64,000 nucleotides of DNA from the NCBI GenBank assembly GCA_030549495.1, contig JAUIRK010000511.1:283501-347500 (forward strand), read 5' to 3'. The position numbers and the translations under genes were made by a program. The DNA is from Nectonema munidae (lineage: Eukaryota > Nematomorpha > Nectonematoida > Nectonematidae). Below the pieces are notes generated by a model that did no database searches, had not been told where the DNA came from, and worked only from the letters and a program-made list of their open reading frames with translations. Position 1 is the stretch's first letter, and every line of letters starts with the position of its first letter. Below, piece after piece: positions 14,001 through 24,354 of this stretch.

Positions 14001-17000
14001 AAAAAGAAAATTTTTTGAAAATTGAGGAATGCGAATGTTGAAACTTAAATAGTGTAAATATTTTTGCGGATATCCGATACATCTTAACTTCAATCCTAGA
14101 CAGTTGGGGAAGGGAAGGTTGGGTAAGTTATTTAGGGTCGGAATTTTAAAAATTCTTGAAGTCTTTTAATTAATTTAAAAGCAACACGACAAGATATTTT
14201 GGATCCTGTCTTGAGATTAAAACAAGAAAATGCAAACGATGTTAATTTCAGTTGTTTAGTTTTATGACGCTGTGCCTTCTAATCGCACAACTAAACAAAT
14301 TCATGCAGAAAAAGGAGGCTTTATAGAAACAAAAATATGCATCAGATAATAAAATAAAAAAAACGTGAAGCTTAAAACATCTTTAAATTTATTTCTTTGC
14401 TTTGCAAGCATCGGTGGCATCGTGGTTGGACCCCTAGGATTTCATTCCAAATGTCTCGACTTCGATTACCAATGTAACCGAATTGTACTCCGAATTGCCC
14501 CACTGTGCATTTTTGTTGTTAAGACACTCACTATCACATTTGCGTGTAATCAATTTAAATTGGGGAAAATAGATTAAATAAACAGAGGTATGAAAATTGA
14601 AGGAAATGAGCTTTACCAAAAAACCTAGACAAAGCATTCATCCCTTTTTGGTGGTTGGTGTATCAATCAATGATGTAAAAAAGAGAAAATCAATTGATGA
14701 TGATTATTGAATTTTCACAAACGCATGTTTTCTCATCTCGCAAAAGGAAGAACATAAAAAAGACTTTTCTTATAATTGATAACGTAACAAAGATAAAGGA
14801 ATTAAGGAATAAAAATTGTGGAAAAAGAGAGTAGCATAGAACAACATTTTGAAATGATATGCAGGTTATATCTTTCATTTTAGGATATATATATATGACA
14901 TATATAGAGAGAGATATAGGTAGCATCATTTAATAGCATATTTTAGTATTCTTTACACAAACTACACAAGTTTCAGAGTAATTGAAGTGTTCGGTGTTTT
15001 CTTGGTAACATATTAGGTCTATTACACTCAAGAAAATCTTGAAGTTTTAATATGCGCAATATGGTCCCATCAGTGTTTCTTTGTAATTTTTCAATTTCAA
15101 AATTATTACAACGTGTGTAAAGATGAAGAAGAAATCAGTGCAAAGTAGTGACTTTATACTTTGAGGACCTGTGTAACATCAGTGTCTCAAGAAATTATAA
15201 TCATCTGCTTTAAAGATATAAAAGTCGATTGAAAAAGTCTCTGGTCACCAAATCGTGAGTAAGGTTTGATTAGATACTGGCTTTCGATAAATCAAGGTCT
15301 TGGCTTCGATCCCCCATCAAGCCTACTTTCTTCATAGTTAGATACAAGTTGAATGAAGGTACCTTTCTTTACCTTTATACGTCATAGCTTTTTTTCACTA
15401 AACAACGTGGGAAATTAAGCGTAACAAGTGCTTAAAGCAAACTTGGAAAAACATCAGCGAGTCCCAAATTGATTCAATATTTGGCATTAAATCTCACGTG
15501 ATTTGAGCATCATGATGCGTGTCTTTTTGCGCATAGGATTATGTGTTATAGAATAAGGAATACGTCATCTTTAATCAAAATGGGTACACGTATAAAAGAC
15601 TTCGCCAAACTTCATTAAATATGCATTGCTTATTAGTTTTACACGCTCCCTTACAAAAATAGAATGAATAGGGGTATTCATATTGAAATCACTGCAATCA
15701 TCGAGACCATTTTATTTGTACACTGCTTAGTTACAGGAATCCAACAAATATTATGAAGTTCATTGATCCAATGAATAGCTAGTTTGTAGGTTGTTTGATG
15801 CGCCGCACATACATATATGCTGGTTTACAGGCAACTATACGTCATCCGGCTATGTAGCCATATGTAGAAGCATGCAAAAAGCCAGCAGTACAGTACAGGT
15901 TTATCGCTTCTGCTGCGAAAGTGTAACAAAATTCTACACTTTTCCCTGAGAGTTTCCTCTTTTCCTGAATACTCTCTCAGTTTAAACAAAGCTAGTGTTC
16001 CTGAAATTTTGTCTCTTTTTTGTTCCAGGAGTTCAGGGTTGCCGGGAATGAATTATCTATAAAAGTTAATTGTTTAAATATTTTTATATATGCTTCAAAT
16101 AACAATAGGGTATTGATAAAAATTTCACGCTGTAGTAACAAAAGAATATTCAATTTTTCTAACACTGAGTCTTAAAATTTTTCAGTCACGGACCTCTTTG
16201 GGAATTTGGTAGAACTCGCGGACCCCTTACCTAGGAAAATACATATAAAAAGATGACCTTTCATAAAATGAGTTTATTTATTCACATCTAATGAAATTTA
16301 TGAAATCAATATATGAACACAAGAAACAATGTGAAAATGTAACATGTATTTTGTAAATTAATTCAACCAAAAACCTTAATCTTGCTGGAAAGTTCTTTTT
16401 AGTGAGACGGATGCTGTTGTTTGCCCTGTATAAAAAGAGGAAACTGTGGAGTGGTTTTCGATAATGTTACACGTATATTATAATCTCTTTACTTTTTGTC
16501 TTGATAGAAACGAGTGAAGAAAAACCCGTCTCATATAGGCTTGATTTTTTTACTTTACAGCTCTGTGGCTTAATTTTGTAAGGGTAAATCTGTTTTTAAT
16601 TTGACCTTGACGGACCCCAGATTAAGAACCCCAGTTTAAGCGAAAACGCTTTTTTGGATTCGGATATCAGGGTTCACCAAACTACGGCCAGCGGACAAGA
16701 TCTTTCTCGCGAAATAAGTTTATCCAGCACGCAAGCTAAATTTTGATATTGATAGGTGTTAAGAAATAGGTATTTTGAAATATATTGTGTTCATTTCCAC
16801 TTTTTATGTATATCTTCAGTGTATCAACTTTGTCACATCCATAGGGAAAAAACATCGAAACGTTTGCTTTATTTTGTTTTAAGCAAGTATTAGTAGGAAT
16901 TTCACAATGACAATGTTTTCAAGCTTTTCAATATTCAGGAGCGCGTTTTTAAAATGTTCGGTAATCCCACCCGCGTAAAGAAAAGTTTGGTGAGCTCTTC

Positions 17001-20000
17001 TTTCATAGATTGTTGATAGAGTATATGAGAAGCAGGCTTTTGTGACAAGTCGATTAAATGTATTCGAAAGTAGCGTGTCTATAGAAATGTGTATATACAC
17101 ATTAGTTAGGATATTAGGAAGGTTTAGAATTTTTAGAAATACAGAAAATGATTCTCGGAATAAACACTTAAAATCAAATGTATATTTTTACTTTAAAGTA
17201 GCACGCGGAAAAGGAGTATGCAAAAGATTTTCAAAATTCGGGAAGGAGTCCTCAGTGAAAATTAAGAACTAGTAAATCTCAGAAAAGATATCAATTCTCA
17301 ATCGAAAAAATTCTCTCGCCATTCTTGATGGAAATCAGTGATTCTCACAACCAACCCCTTTTTATGGATCCTTTTAAGGTGAGAAATTTTTGTGTAGATC
17401 TTATTTTTTTATTGCCCCCATTTTATTTTTTAAGTGGGTTTATTTATCAAAAATATAAGAATAAGTCATCGCTATTTTTATTTGTTTACCCAATTAAATT
17501 TATATTGCATCTAAACCTACTTACTTATCTATCAATCAAAAAAGTGAACATATGAAAAAGCTTTTGAAAGCAGACAAAGAACACGACTGACGGCTTTGAA
17601 ACAAATACTTAAAAAAAGAGATATTTAACCATTTTTAGTGTCAACCCGACCCCCAACTTGGGGTCAAACACGATTCACATATAAATGAGCTTTTTTCCAT
17701 GCTATTACATATTCTTTTCACTTTCATAACGTTTTTCTCACCAACTTATTATAGAAAGACTGTTCTAAATCATTGTTCTTATGAAAAAACGCGGCGTTGC
17801 AGAGTCGAAGGGAAGCAACCAAATCCAACTCGTGGGTGGTGCCTTAAATTTTTTTGACTCGGATTCCAAGTAATCGTTGAAAAATCAGAATTTTTTAAAT
17901 CTCTGTTATTAATTTGTGTCTTTTAGATAGAAGGTAGAACAGAACAAAGAACTCAATTTATCAAAGCCTATTAAATTTCGCTGCCTTCTTTCAAAAAGAG
18001 TCAATAATAGAGATGATATCGTGTGCTAGCAAAAGTTATCAATTGGAAAAAATGCGCACATTCAAAGACGATTTTAATTGTAGATGTGATAAATAAGCTT
18101 CACAGAGACGAATTTGCTATCTACACAACCCCTCCAAAAATTCGGATGAACTATCGGTGTAGAAGAGTTATATACTTTAGAAGAGATTGCAAAAAATTCA
18201 CCATCATTTGCAAATCGTCGTTCACTTTCGATTGTAATAAACTAAATAATGTGTGTGTGTGTGTGTGTGTGTGTATTTTATTTTAGTATCAAGACTTTGT
18301 GTGATTTAGAAAGTTGTCGGGGACACGCGAATTAATAATATTGAAGACTAAAAATACGCGAAATAGTTCCGGAAAATTGATATAAAAAAATATCACACGT
18401 AAATGATTGAAGGAGTATTTGATTCATCCATCATATCTAAAGATATACATCCTCATCCGCTCTGGGATTCTTGGGTGAGTGAAGACTTAGAGTTTCCAGC
18501 TTCCTAATACAAAATGGTTGGCACCAAAAAGGGCATCCGGGCTCCATAACAAAATGATTTTGCAGCAAATGAAAACTAATTTTTATATCAACAGTTCCCA
18601 AATACAATATCCTCGGGTAGTTTCTTATAATTTGTAAACGAAGACAGCATCAAACCGATACTCTTAGAATTGCTTCTGATTGGAGAATTAGTTGAAATGC
18701 TTTATAGGAGATGATGATGATCCGCGAATCATTTAAGTCTCAATATCCGCAATTTTCAAACATTTTTCTTTTTTCTAGTATACAGCAAGGATTCTTTTGG
18801 AATTTTTTTCTTTTTACTTCTGTCAAAATATTTATGATAACACATTACATTTACTAAATTTTTCAGAAGTATAAAACTTGCATTTGCTTAGAATAGCATC
18901 TCCAATCATCAATATAAAAATTAAAGATGGATACTGGTCTGTAAAAGCTTGGGAGTGACTGGGTTTATGAAGTCAATAATAGTGTTCATTACATACACAC
19001 AATAAAGACAGTGCGTGAGTTATTGGGATTTTTAATTTTGTGCTGCCCCCATTTTTGACATGTGGAGTTATAAAAACGATAATTTTTTTAAGGCCCACCT
19101 CAAATTTTTGTGACCCTTTTTAGCCACGTGCTAACAAGTTTGGAAATCATGGCTTTGAGGATTGAATTTCAATTTTTAAGCTTTCTTTTTCAAAAAAATT
19201 ATATATGCCATTTTTAGTTCTCTTTTTTTATATTTTAGTTCTTCATAATAAATAATATACAAATTGCAACTAAATCTTATCTTCCTTCATTAATTTTTTC
19301 AAACACTAAATTTATAAAGTGATATCATTTTATACTATATATAGGTATAACAAATGAAAACTTTTTTAAAAAAAGTTATCCCATTTGCCAAAAAAGATAA
19401 AATAGAATTACAAAGAAACAAATTTGAACTAAAAATGGTGTATATATTTAAAATAAACTCCTTTCAGTTCTTAGGACAACATTGGTGTCCGACTCATGAC
19501 CAAAGGACCAAAAAAGAAAGTTTCATTTTACTGCTTAATTTCCTCCACTTTTTATGGATCAAATGACTGAACAGGGTAAAAAATTTATGAAGTAACTAAC
19601 AAAGTAAAGTAGTACGCCTAACTTTATAGCAGGTTAGTGGAACTGTTCCAGAGGTACGTTTTCCAGCGGCAGACGTTCCCAACATATGGTACATGCACCA
19701 CCACTGCTACATTTTCATTTTTAAAGTGATATTTTTGGCATTACGAAATATTCAAGGTACTCTCTCTCTAATAATAATATACAAAAACTACGCAATAATG
19801 ATTAAAATAAACGAGGGTTTCCAACTTGACATTTGGAGAGATGTCATTCGGAACTAAAAGACAAAGATCTTGAATTTTTCAAGTTCAGAGAAACGGAAAT
19901 TGAATACAAGTGGTTTATGAGTTCTTCCAGCTACAAAAAATCGCCCTCCCCCATCCTCCACTTATGAGTTAACAAAAATCTACAAAAATGGTCAAGTAAC

Positions 20001-23000
20001 ACAAAAAATTTTGGGCCGCTGTAATAAGAGCTGGATTTGTCTTCACAGATAATTGTCTTGATATGATAGACAGAGTCATGTCCGTGATTAAGAAAGGGAA
20101 GTGGAGCTTTACTCCCCCCTGAAACTCCTTTGAAATATATACAATTTTTTATAGTTCGGGCACCATTAAAATCAGCCCCCCCCCCTGTACTTGGAGTTTG
20201 GCTACGGAGCTCGATAGAGTAGAGATGATGCAAGGTGAGGTTGTATGTCAATAGGTGCGTTATTGGTGTCTCAATCAAAGTTTTGATCAGTTTCGTTAAA
20301 TAGTTAGTATAGATAACAGGGAGTAGGATGATTACACTTTAGATTATTAGTAGATGGAAATGTAAATAATCATATATTGTGAAAGAGTAAAGATGTAATC
20401 GTAAAGAGAGATGATGATGATGACGGTGGAAGAGATGGATTATTTCAGTAGGAAAAATTAATTAAAAAAAGTCGTGAAAAAAGTGCGAGAGGATCAATTT
20501 TGTCAAAAAAGTAAAAAAAGGACACACACACTTCCATGCGCTTTTTGAAGAAATGTGACAGAAAAAAAGCAACGAGAAATAATGAATTTATTGCACACAA
20601 CAAAATCTTGATGAAATTTTTTGTTTTGAAAATAAGTCTTGTGAAACTTGCTTTTCCTAGAATTACATTTCGCGCTTATCCTTTTCACTCGAAATGGTGG
20701 AGCAATTTGGGGTTAGTTAATCGCGTTTGCTTTATAGATTTGTTAACCCATTTACGGCCAATGTTCCAAAAAAAACTTACTTACTGATTTTGGAACATAA
20801 GTAATTTCATCTTCGTCTGCTTTTTTCAATGACTTTGAATATAAATCGTCTGCGTTTTTTTAGATATCGTCTGCTTTGCTTGGCCTTAAATGGGTTAAGC
20901 TCAATTTCCCACAGTGGTCAATTGCATGAAGTGTACACAGATTGGTCAGTAGTATATAGGAATGAAAATATGCCAAGTTGTTTGATGAGCTTTAGGCAAT
21001 ATCAATTCAAATATAAAGTTTAGAATTCAAAAAATTTTGGTAGAACAAACACTTCCCTCAAGTATCGTGTACAACTTCGATCACATTAACAGAATGGGAG
21101 GCGTGAAATTTGTTCGGGTGAACTGGTATATGCACGTAGGAAGTCTAGAAATCCTTAAGTGATTAAATTCAAAATGGGCATTCACGTCTTGGCAGGGGGG
21201 AGGGGGCATAACAGAAATTGACTTTAAAATATTCCAACTTTCAAGTGTCAGTTTTGCAACAAAAAAAATGCGTAAAATAAGACGTATTAAATGATCCGGT
21301 AGCACTTTGAGTAGTTTACCTCAAGTTAGTCTCCTACTTGACGGCATCATTTGAAAGTAAATATGAGTTTTTTTTAGATGAGATAAAGTTAAATACAAAA
21401 TAAAGTTGATGAAACATTTTATATGGTTTGTGAAAGACATTTTTTATATACAAAAATGGGCTATTTAAAAAGTTGACTTATTAGTGAAATTATAAATAAA
21501 GAGTTGATCGCCTTTGTTCACTCTTTCTTTGAAAATAATTGAGGAAGACAAATATACGTAACTCATTTAGAACCAATGTTGGCAAAGAGAACACAGACCG
21601 TTTCAGCAATTCACATTTACTTCTATTCAAGATATGCGTTTCCTTTGACAACATTTGGTACTAAATCGTTTGATTAATATGAAACATAAGACATAAATCA
21701 TGATTAGCAAACTGAAAAATACAAAAAGTAATTAAATTACCGAAAGCGAATTTCTCTAAGAGTAAAATTGCGGGGAGTGAAGACACGTGTGATATTAACG
21801 ATAACCAAATAATTTAAATCAATCCAATAATTGATTGCTATTTTCTGTTAATTTGATAGAATAGGAAATAGGCAAAGAAATTCATTCAATGTTGGATCCT
21901 AGTAACTAAACATTATTAGAGGTAGTCTTCCTTCATTCAACTTCTTGAGGTTGAGGAAAACTGAAAAAACGCACTTACCATACACACACCTGCGTCATTT
22001 TTGCCAGTGACTGATAGATATAATAGACCTTCAACATATGGCAAGTGACTATATTAACTATTTTTAAATAATGAAGAGAACCAAAAAGTTTCTCTTTCTC
22101 TTTTCACGTTTGAATGCAGGAGACGTAAAAAAGATCGATATTTTTAATTGAAATACATGATTAAGCATTTGACGTTTTTGATAAAATGTTCATAATATAT
22201 GCTACCTTTTATTTGCCAACAAGTTCATAAAACATAATCTATAGTTAACTAATTTTGCTTTAAATTTTATTTTTAAAAAGTTTTTTAAAAATTAATGATA
22301 ATAAGAAATGATTTAATTATAAAAAAATTACTGTAAAATAAAAATTAAATTTTCGACAAAATGATTGATTTTTCACAACACGAGTAAATTATTATCCGAA
22401 TAGTAGCTTTGCCCCCCCCCCCCCGGGGGATATTTTTCCCCCTGGAATTCCCTTGAAATATACAAATGTATACACTTTCTAATAGTCCCGTTCCCATTGA
22501 AATTAGTTTTGCCCCCTCCCCCGTACTTAGTCTGGAACGGGGTTGACTTTATATATATGTATATATATATATCGCCTGATCCCTCCTTCTAAGCACAGAA
22601 GTATGGATTCTTCTTAATATTAAAAAGATATCATCAAAAGATCATGCGCCAAAATAAAATTAGGAAAAGCAAAGTGAAATAGATTTTGTCGGTAGTCAGA
22701 AGTTCAAAGCAAAATCAGAAGGATGTGTGTATATATATATATATATATTTGAGTGTGTGTAATCCAATTAAAACTAATATGCGCTATCTTTTGCAAACCA
22801 GTTGACTCGATTTCAAGATCATTAGAGATTAGCGCTAATTCTCTCATTCCTACTTCATAATGGATTCGGTGAATGCTCAGAGTGGAGGAGGAAGGCGTTT
22901 TGAGTACAATTCAGGAAAATACACAGACGCAATCATCCATAATAATACAATTTAGCTTCGTTCCTAAGGAATATAATCAAATGAAATTTGAAAGAAACCT

Positions 23001-23093
23001 CTGTTTGTGAGACGCTTTGTACTGAAGATTTTGGCAGCGAATTCCTGCTTTGTGGTTTTGTGAACACATCGCTTGACCGTTGAAAAAGCGCCT
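1931..23093 (-). CDS. CaMKII: CaMKII-like protein kinase gene, exons 2-8 (partial)
   Basis: Spliced gene on the minus strand encoding a Ser/Thr kinase of the calcium/calmodulin-dependent kinase II family, normally a cytosolic, synapse-enriched holoenzyme activated by Ca2+/calmodulin. Seven exons join in perfect phase to about 178 residues of kinase domain: glycine loop end GAFSTV, ATP lysine in EFAAKIF, αC region LEREARIC, catalytic HRDLKPEN, magnesium-binding DFG and SPEV in place of APE. All key catalytic residues in the visible part are present, so it looks functional. Typical Drosophila-like peptides include [18 protein letters not shown] and [13 protein letters not shown]. It differs from canonical CaMKII at normally conserved places ([15 protein letters not shown]; acidic EKEEPAWYG), so it may be a divergent paralog. 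The N-terminal exon was not found upstream to 64000. The remaining kinase, regulatory and association exons lie left of position 1. Introns are full of transposons. Confidence 0.93.
2415..2930. repeat. Degenerate direct repeat, about 300-bp period
   Basis: Two diverged copies (about 2415-2640 and 2730-2930) share the order of an A-rich stretch, a TTTTTGTTCTTTT block, TTGACTTTT, a C/T patch with CTGG or CTGAC, and a GAA(A)TTTTT end. A weaker start may precede at 2210. It lies in CaMKII intron 7 (2015-3304); nothing else was seen there. Confidence 0.45.
2988..3137. repeat. Intronic duplication, copy 1
   Basis: About 140 bp starting GGTCAACAATAAA and ending TTTTCGGAAAACTGCGA, nearly identical to 3598-3733 in the same orientation. 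The two copies bracket CaMKII exon 7. Confidence 0.85.
3185..3290 (-). repeat. Possible tRNA-like SINE fragment
   Basis: On the minus strand GAGTTCGAATCCACGGC resembles a polymerase III B box, with a weak A-box-like TGGGTAAGAGG about 35 nt upstream. A single fragment; could be chance. Confidence 0.3.
3305..3407 (-). CDS. CaMKII: CaMKII exon 7 (DFG motif)
   Basis: 103-nt exon with acceptor CTGTTTAG and donor GTAAGTA. It reads [20 protein letters not shown] and then [15 protein letters not shown]. It completes HRDLK-PEN with exon 6 and supplies the DFG metal-binding motif. The [10 protein letters not shown] core is unchanged, but the following acidic stretch EKEEP replaces the usual short loop before AWFG. 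It lies between two copies of a duplicated intron sequence. Confidence 0.95.
3598..3733. repeat. Intronic duplication, copy 2
   Basis: Partner of 2988-3137, same strand, with only scattered substitutions and small gaps. It lies in CaMKII intron 6, between exons 6 and 7. Confidence 0.85.
3834..3906 (-). CDS. CaMKII: CaMKII exon 6 (HRDLK catalytic loop)
   Basis: 73-nt exon with acceptor TTTTATAG and donor GTACTT. The first base completes Ser, then 24 codons read [19 protein letters not shown] and HRDLK. The catalytic aspartate of HRD and the following Lys are present. The usual SHC is SYC here. The downstream intron carries one copy of a 140-bp duplicated segment. Confidence 0.94.
4263..4406. 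mobile_element. Palindromic poly-C MITE
   Basis: About 144 bp with inverted ends: left GGATCATACATAAATGACAT, right in reverse GGATCATACATATATCATAT, continuing into ACCCC/CCCC. Inside are two poly-C runs (about 4300-4312 and 4357-4374) around an AT-rich centre. No transposase. Located in CaMKII intron 5. Confidence 0.6.
4934..5240. repeat. Dispersed repeat, also near 28.8 and 30.35 kb
   Basis: Segments such as GTTGACAATTAGTGAGATGA and GAACACCAAATGCAGAAT recur in diverged form at about 28829-28940 and 30345-30440. The two halves are contiguous here but about 1.4 kb apart in the second location, as if that copy were interrupted. Element type not recognised. The stretch 4407-4933 shows nothing. 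Confidence 0.4.
5530..6862 (-). pseudogene. hAT transposase remnant, ZBED5/FAM200-like
   Basis: Heavily broken minus-strand coding relic. Recognisable pieces in order are a kinase-like-named 'HKKP' type region ([13 protein letters not shown], about 6600), a [14 protein letters not shown] block (about 6330) followed by CTHCALAIS and [12 protein letters not shown] (about 6200-6280; family CTDGAPAM and TLVKQVSPE), a [14 protein letters not shown] block (about 5870; family KLxxFxxKLxLW), and a C-terminal [17 protein letters not shown] then [10 protein letters not shown] (about 5560-5640; family KTKxRxRLxxxxDLRVALS dimerisation region). Many stops and shifts, so dead. A hAT-like terminus CAGTGGTTTTCAAACTAG reads inward from 7161. 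Located inside CaMKII intron 5. Confidence 0.7.
7144..7161 (-). repeat. hAT terminal inverted repeat
   Basis: Minus strand reads CAGTGGTTTTCAAACTAG, the common hAT end consensus, about 300 bp upstream of the transposase relic at 5530-6862 in its reading direction. The opposite end was not identified. From 7162 to 8070 I see only AT-rich intron. Confidence 0.5.
8071..8136 (-). CDS. CaMKII: CaMKII exon 5
   Basis: 66-nt exon. The acceptor is GATATAG, followed by AG-TTACTGG; using this upstream AG gives Leu-Val-Thr in frame and the family exon length. It encodes [18 protein letters not shown] followed by NDA and two bases of Ser. Canonical members read EADAS, so Ala to Asn is a local change. The donor is GTTTTA. 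A (TA)n run lies just downstream in the intron. Confidence 0.93.
8220..8387 (-). repeat. tRNA-type SINE, family 1
   Basis: Minus strand starts GCGTGGGTAAGGTTGG (A-box region), has a B-box-like GGTTCGATCCAGC, then the shared tail with CTTCTCGATGAAAACACC and a TACCTTTACC-like end. Lies in CaMKII intron 4. Other copies at 15253, 35516, 51893, 60362 and 61341. Confidence 0.75.
8800..8905 (-). mobile_element. TTAA MITE, subfamily C (decayed)
   Basis: CGGTTAACGACCAAAATAA start, TTTGTATTAAA, GATAAACGCA-like and TTTATAAAGTTGA blocks in the same order as the copy at 28490, ending TGGTCGCTATCGG. Ends no longer intact. The rest of intron 4 (8906-9847) shows only a (TA)n run near 9229-9243. Confidence 0.55.
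9778..9802. repeat. Short TTGGA pentamer repeat
   Basis: Three to four consecutive TTGGAT/TTGGA units just downstream of CaMKII exon 4. Confidence 0.6.
9848..9902 (-). CDS. CaMKII: CaMKII exon 4 (hinge)
   Basis: 55-nt exon with acceptor TTTTTTAG and strong donor GTAAGTT. It encodes (V)[17 protein letters not shown](L), the strand leading to the kinase hinge. The canonical family reads RLHDSI here, so this is the most diverged visible part of the kinase. FHYLVFDL is conserved. Two bases of the final Leu codon are completed by the first base of exon 5. Confidence 0.9.
10911..11190. repeat. Dispersed repeat, pair with 17335-17600
   Basis: Starts AATTCTCAATCCTTTT and contains TTTATTTATCAAAAATAT, AATCGCTATTTTT and AAGTGAACAT blocks in the same order as 17335-17600. 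The start resembles a hAT end (CAGTGATTCTCA in the other copy). Both lie in CaMKII introns on the same strand. The rest of intron 3 (9903-11842) shows nothing else. Confidence 0.55.
11843..11902 (-). CDS. CaMKII: CaMKII exon 3 (αC helix)
   Basis: 60-nt exon with acceptor TTTTTAG and donor GTAATA. It encodes (D)[19 protein letters not shown], including the αC-helix glutamate that pairs with the ATP lysine. Drosophila-type CaMKII has [19 protein letters not shown] here, so the substitutions are Phe to Leu and HHP to NHH. It sits between 1.9- and 11.1-kb introns. Confidence 0.93.
12507..12605 (+). repeat. tRNA-like SINE, family 2
   Basis: GATGGTTTAGTGGTGGGAGT resembles an A box and GGATTCCCGATCATGACTA the B-box region. 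Related to 46052-46160, which has the same GGATTCC(C/T)GAT(C/T)(A/G)TGAC block. Function none; retrotransposon relic in CaMKII intron 2. Confidence 0.5.
13434..13837. mobile_element. hAT-type MITE
   Basis: Left end CAGAGCTTCTCAAG, right end in reverse CAGTGCGCCTCAAA. Flanking 8-mers ATATAGAT and CTATAAAT agree at 6 of 8, as expected for a decayed hAT target duplication. Contains a (TAG)n run at about 13567-13583. A 158-codon frame across it (13273-13749) is low-complexity and is not called as a gene. Confidence 0.5.
15253..15383 (+). repeat. tRNA-type SINE, family 1
   Basis: CGTGAGTAAGGTTTGATTAG A-box region, GGCTTCGATCCCCC B-box, then CTACTTTCTTCATAGTTAGA and a TACCTTT(C)TTTACCTT tail. Same family as 35516-35665, slightly shortened. 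Confidence 0.75.
16165..16636. mobile_element. hAT-type MITE
   Basis: The left part CTGAGTCTTAAAATTTTTCA and the right part in reverse CTGGGGTTCTTAATCTGGGG both run into GGACC/GGTCCGTC. This is the widespread hAT end type (TTCTTAA..TGGGGTCCG). No coding. A separate hAT-like left end follows at about 16668 (CAGGGTTCACCAAACTACGG). Confidence 0.5.
20743..20898 (+). mobile_element. TTAA MITE, subfamily A
   Basis: TTAACCCATTTACGGCCAAT start and GGCCTTAAATGGGTTAA end. The core has three TCGTCTG motifs. The usual small hairpin TGTTCC..GGAACA is opened here by about 16-18 extra bases. Confidence 0.85.
22999..23093 (-). CDS. CaMKII: CaMKII exon 2 (glycine loop and ATP lysine)
   Basis: 95-nt exon. 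The acceptor ATTTTAG ends at 23094 and the donor GTTTCT starts at 22998. One base completes the preceding Lys codon, then 31 codons run from [10 protein letters not shown] through [15 protein letters not shown], and a single G completes Asp with the first two bases of the next exon. It carries the end of the glycine-rich loop and the ATP-anchoring lysine (AAK). Its length equals the homologous animal CAMK2 exon as I recall it. The donor is a weak GT match, but phase and protein similarity make it secure. Confidence 0.92.
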
Positions 23094-23521
23094 CTAAAAT
23101 TATAAAAAAGTACTTACAAAAAATGAATGAATACTTTAAAAAAAGTTTAAAAAAAAGTGTAGACTTGTTGAATTAGTAATTGTAAAAAATTAACAAGTGC
23201 TATTAATATTCCGCTTTGACTGATTTTTTTTATATATTTTTTATCTAATATCTATCTAATCAATTGAATATCTATCATCTACGTCAGTAATTTAAGCGAA
23301 CTACCAATTTCGACTTTAGGTAGCATTTTGTATTTTTATTACAAATTTACTGTTATTATATTATAGATAAAACTAATCAGTTAGCGTTAAAAATAAAGAA
23401 AAATTAATTACACATCCGTAAAAACATTTGTTTAACGTGCGTTGGGTTAGACTTTTTTTATTGGAGCTTAGGGCATTTCTTGACCCGATGCCCTTCATGA
23501 CGTCAACCGAATGGCATCAGA

Positions 23522-23659
23522 TTAACCCATTTAGGACCAATGTTCCTATTTTGGAACATAAGTAATTTCATCTTCGTCTGCTTTTTTCAATGACTTTGAA
23601 TGTAAATCGTCTGCGTTTTTTTAGATATCGTCTGCTTTGCTTGGTCTTAAATGGGTTAA
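23522..23659 (+). mobile_element. TTAA MITE, subfamily A
   Basis: 138 bp, TTAA at both ends followed by CCC/GGG, as in piggyBac-type insertions. Intact hairpin TGTTCCTATTTTGGAACA and three TCGTCTG motifs. Non-coding. Confidence 0.88.
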
Positions 23660-23674
23660 ACAAAAAAAAAATTC

Positions 23675-23765
23675 TATTTAGAGTACATCGGTAATCGAAC
23701 CCGAGACCTTTCAAATGAAATCCCTGGGATGGCGTCTAACAACCATGACATCGGCCCACACAACA
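23675..23765 (-). repeat. tRNA-like SINE fragment
   Basis: The minus strand has GGTCTCGGGTTCGATTACC, a good B box, with GGTTGTTAGACGCC upstream. It directly follows the MITE at 23522-23659 and differs from SINE family 1. Could be a decayed tRNA gene; no full cloverleaf seen. Confidence 0.45.
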
Positions 23766-24354
23766 GTAAAGTATATATTATTTAAACAAATGTAAGGTGA
23801 GGAGGTGCCATGGGTGACAGCAGACTAAAATCGTGTCTTGCTCTATTTTACTCTGATTCAAAAGATGCTAAATCTTCTAAGAGATGTGGCGGCGGGCCTC
23901 CACAGATACGAATTATTCACTAAAATTTGCGTCTGAGGTTCATTTAAGTTTCAACATCTTCTCTCTAAATTTTTAAACAACTTGAGTTTGCTTAGAATAT
24001 AGCAATTATGATATCCGTATACGAATCCGTCAAGAAAAGTTAATTCATAGATTCTCAGCCGCAAGAATGCCAAATTTGATATCCGCATCAGCAGGCGCAA
24101 AAAAATCAAATCCGATTTTTGGCTAAACAGATACCTAACTTCACTAAGAAACTAGATAACCAACTGGATAAATGATCGTTAACAATCTTTCAATGTGTTG
24201 TCTGTTTTTACACGCGTTAAACACGACACTCATGATTGGTAAATACTTGAATTGATGGCGAAACGTGTGTTAAATTAAACGAAAAACTCAAGCTTGAAAT
24301 AAGCTTAGCGTTGAATAATACCCATTGCTATTTTTCAGAGAAGAAAGTCCAGAC

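Larger units (their letters stand above)
11903..22998. other. CaMKII intron 2 background
   Basis: An 11.1-kb intron, AT-rich. Apart from the elements listed separately it holds microsatellites: TTA/TAC near 13320-13340, (GT)12 at 18251-18274, GATGATGATGA near 20410, and (TA)n at about 22548-22572 and 22730-22748. Two related C-rich patches lie at 20105-20215 and 22411-22546, sharing CCCTTGAAATATA-like and CC(C)GTACTT(A/G) blocks. No other exon is convincing. Confidence 0.5.

Noticed and set aside
18403-18477. Plus-strand ATG frame [20 protein letters not shown] followed by a perfect donor-like GGGTGAGTG
   Set aside because: No acceptor, no partner exon and no family recognised; one good donor in an AT-rich intron is not enough.
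22861-22950. Plus-strand ATG frame [20 protein letters not shown]
   Set aside because: Ends at a stop after about 31 codons with no donor and no recognised similarity.
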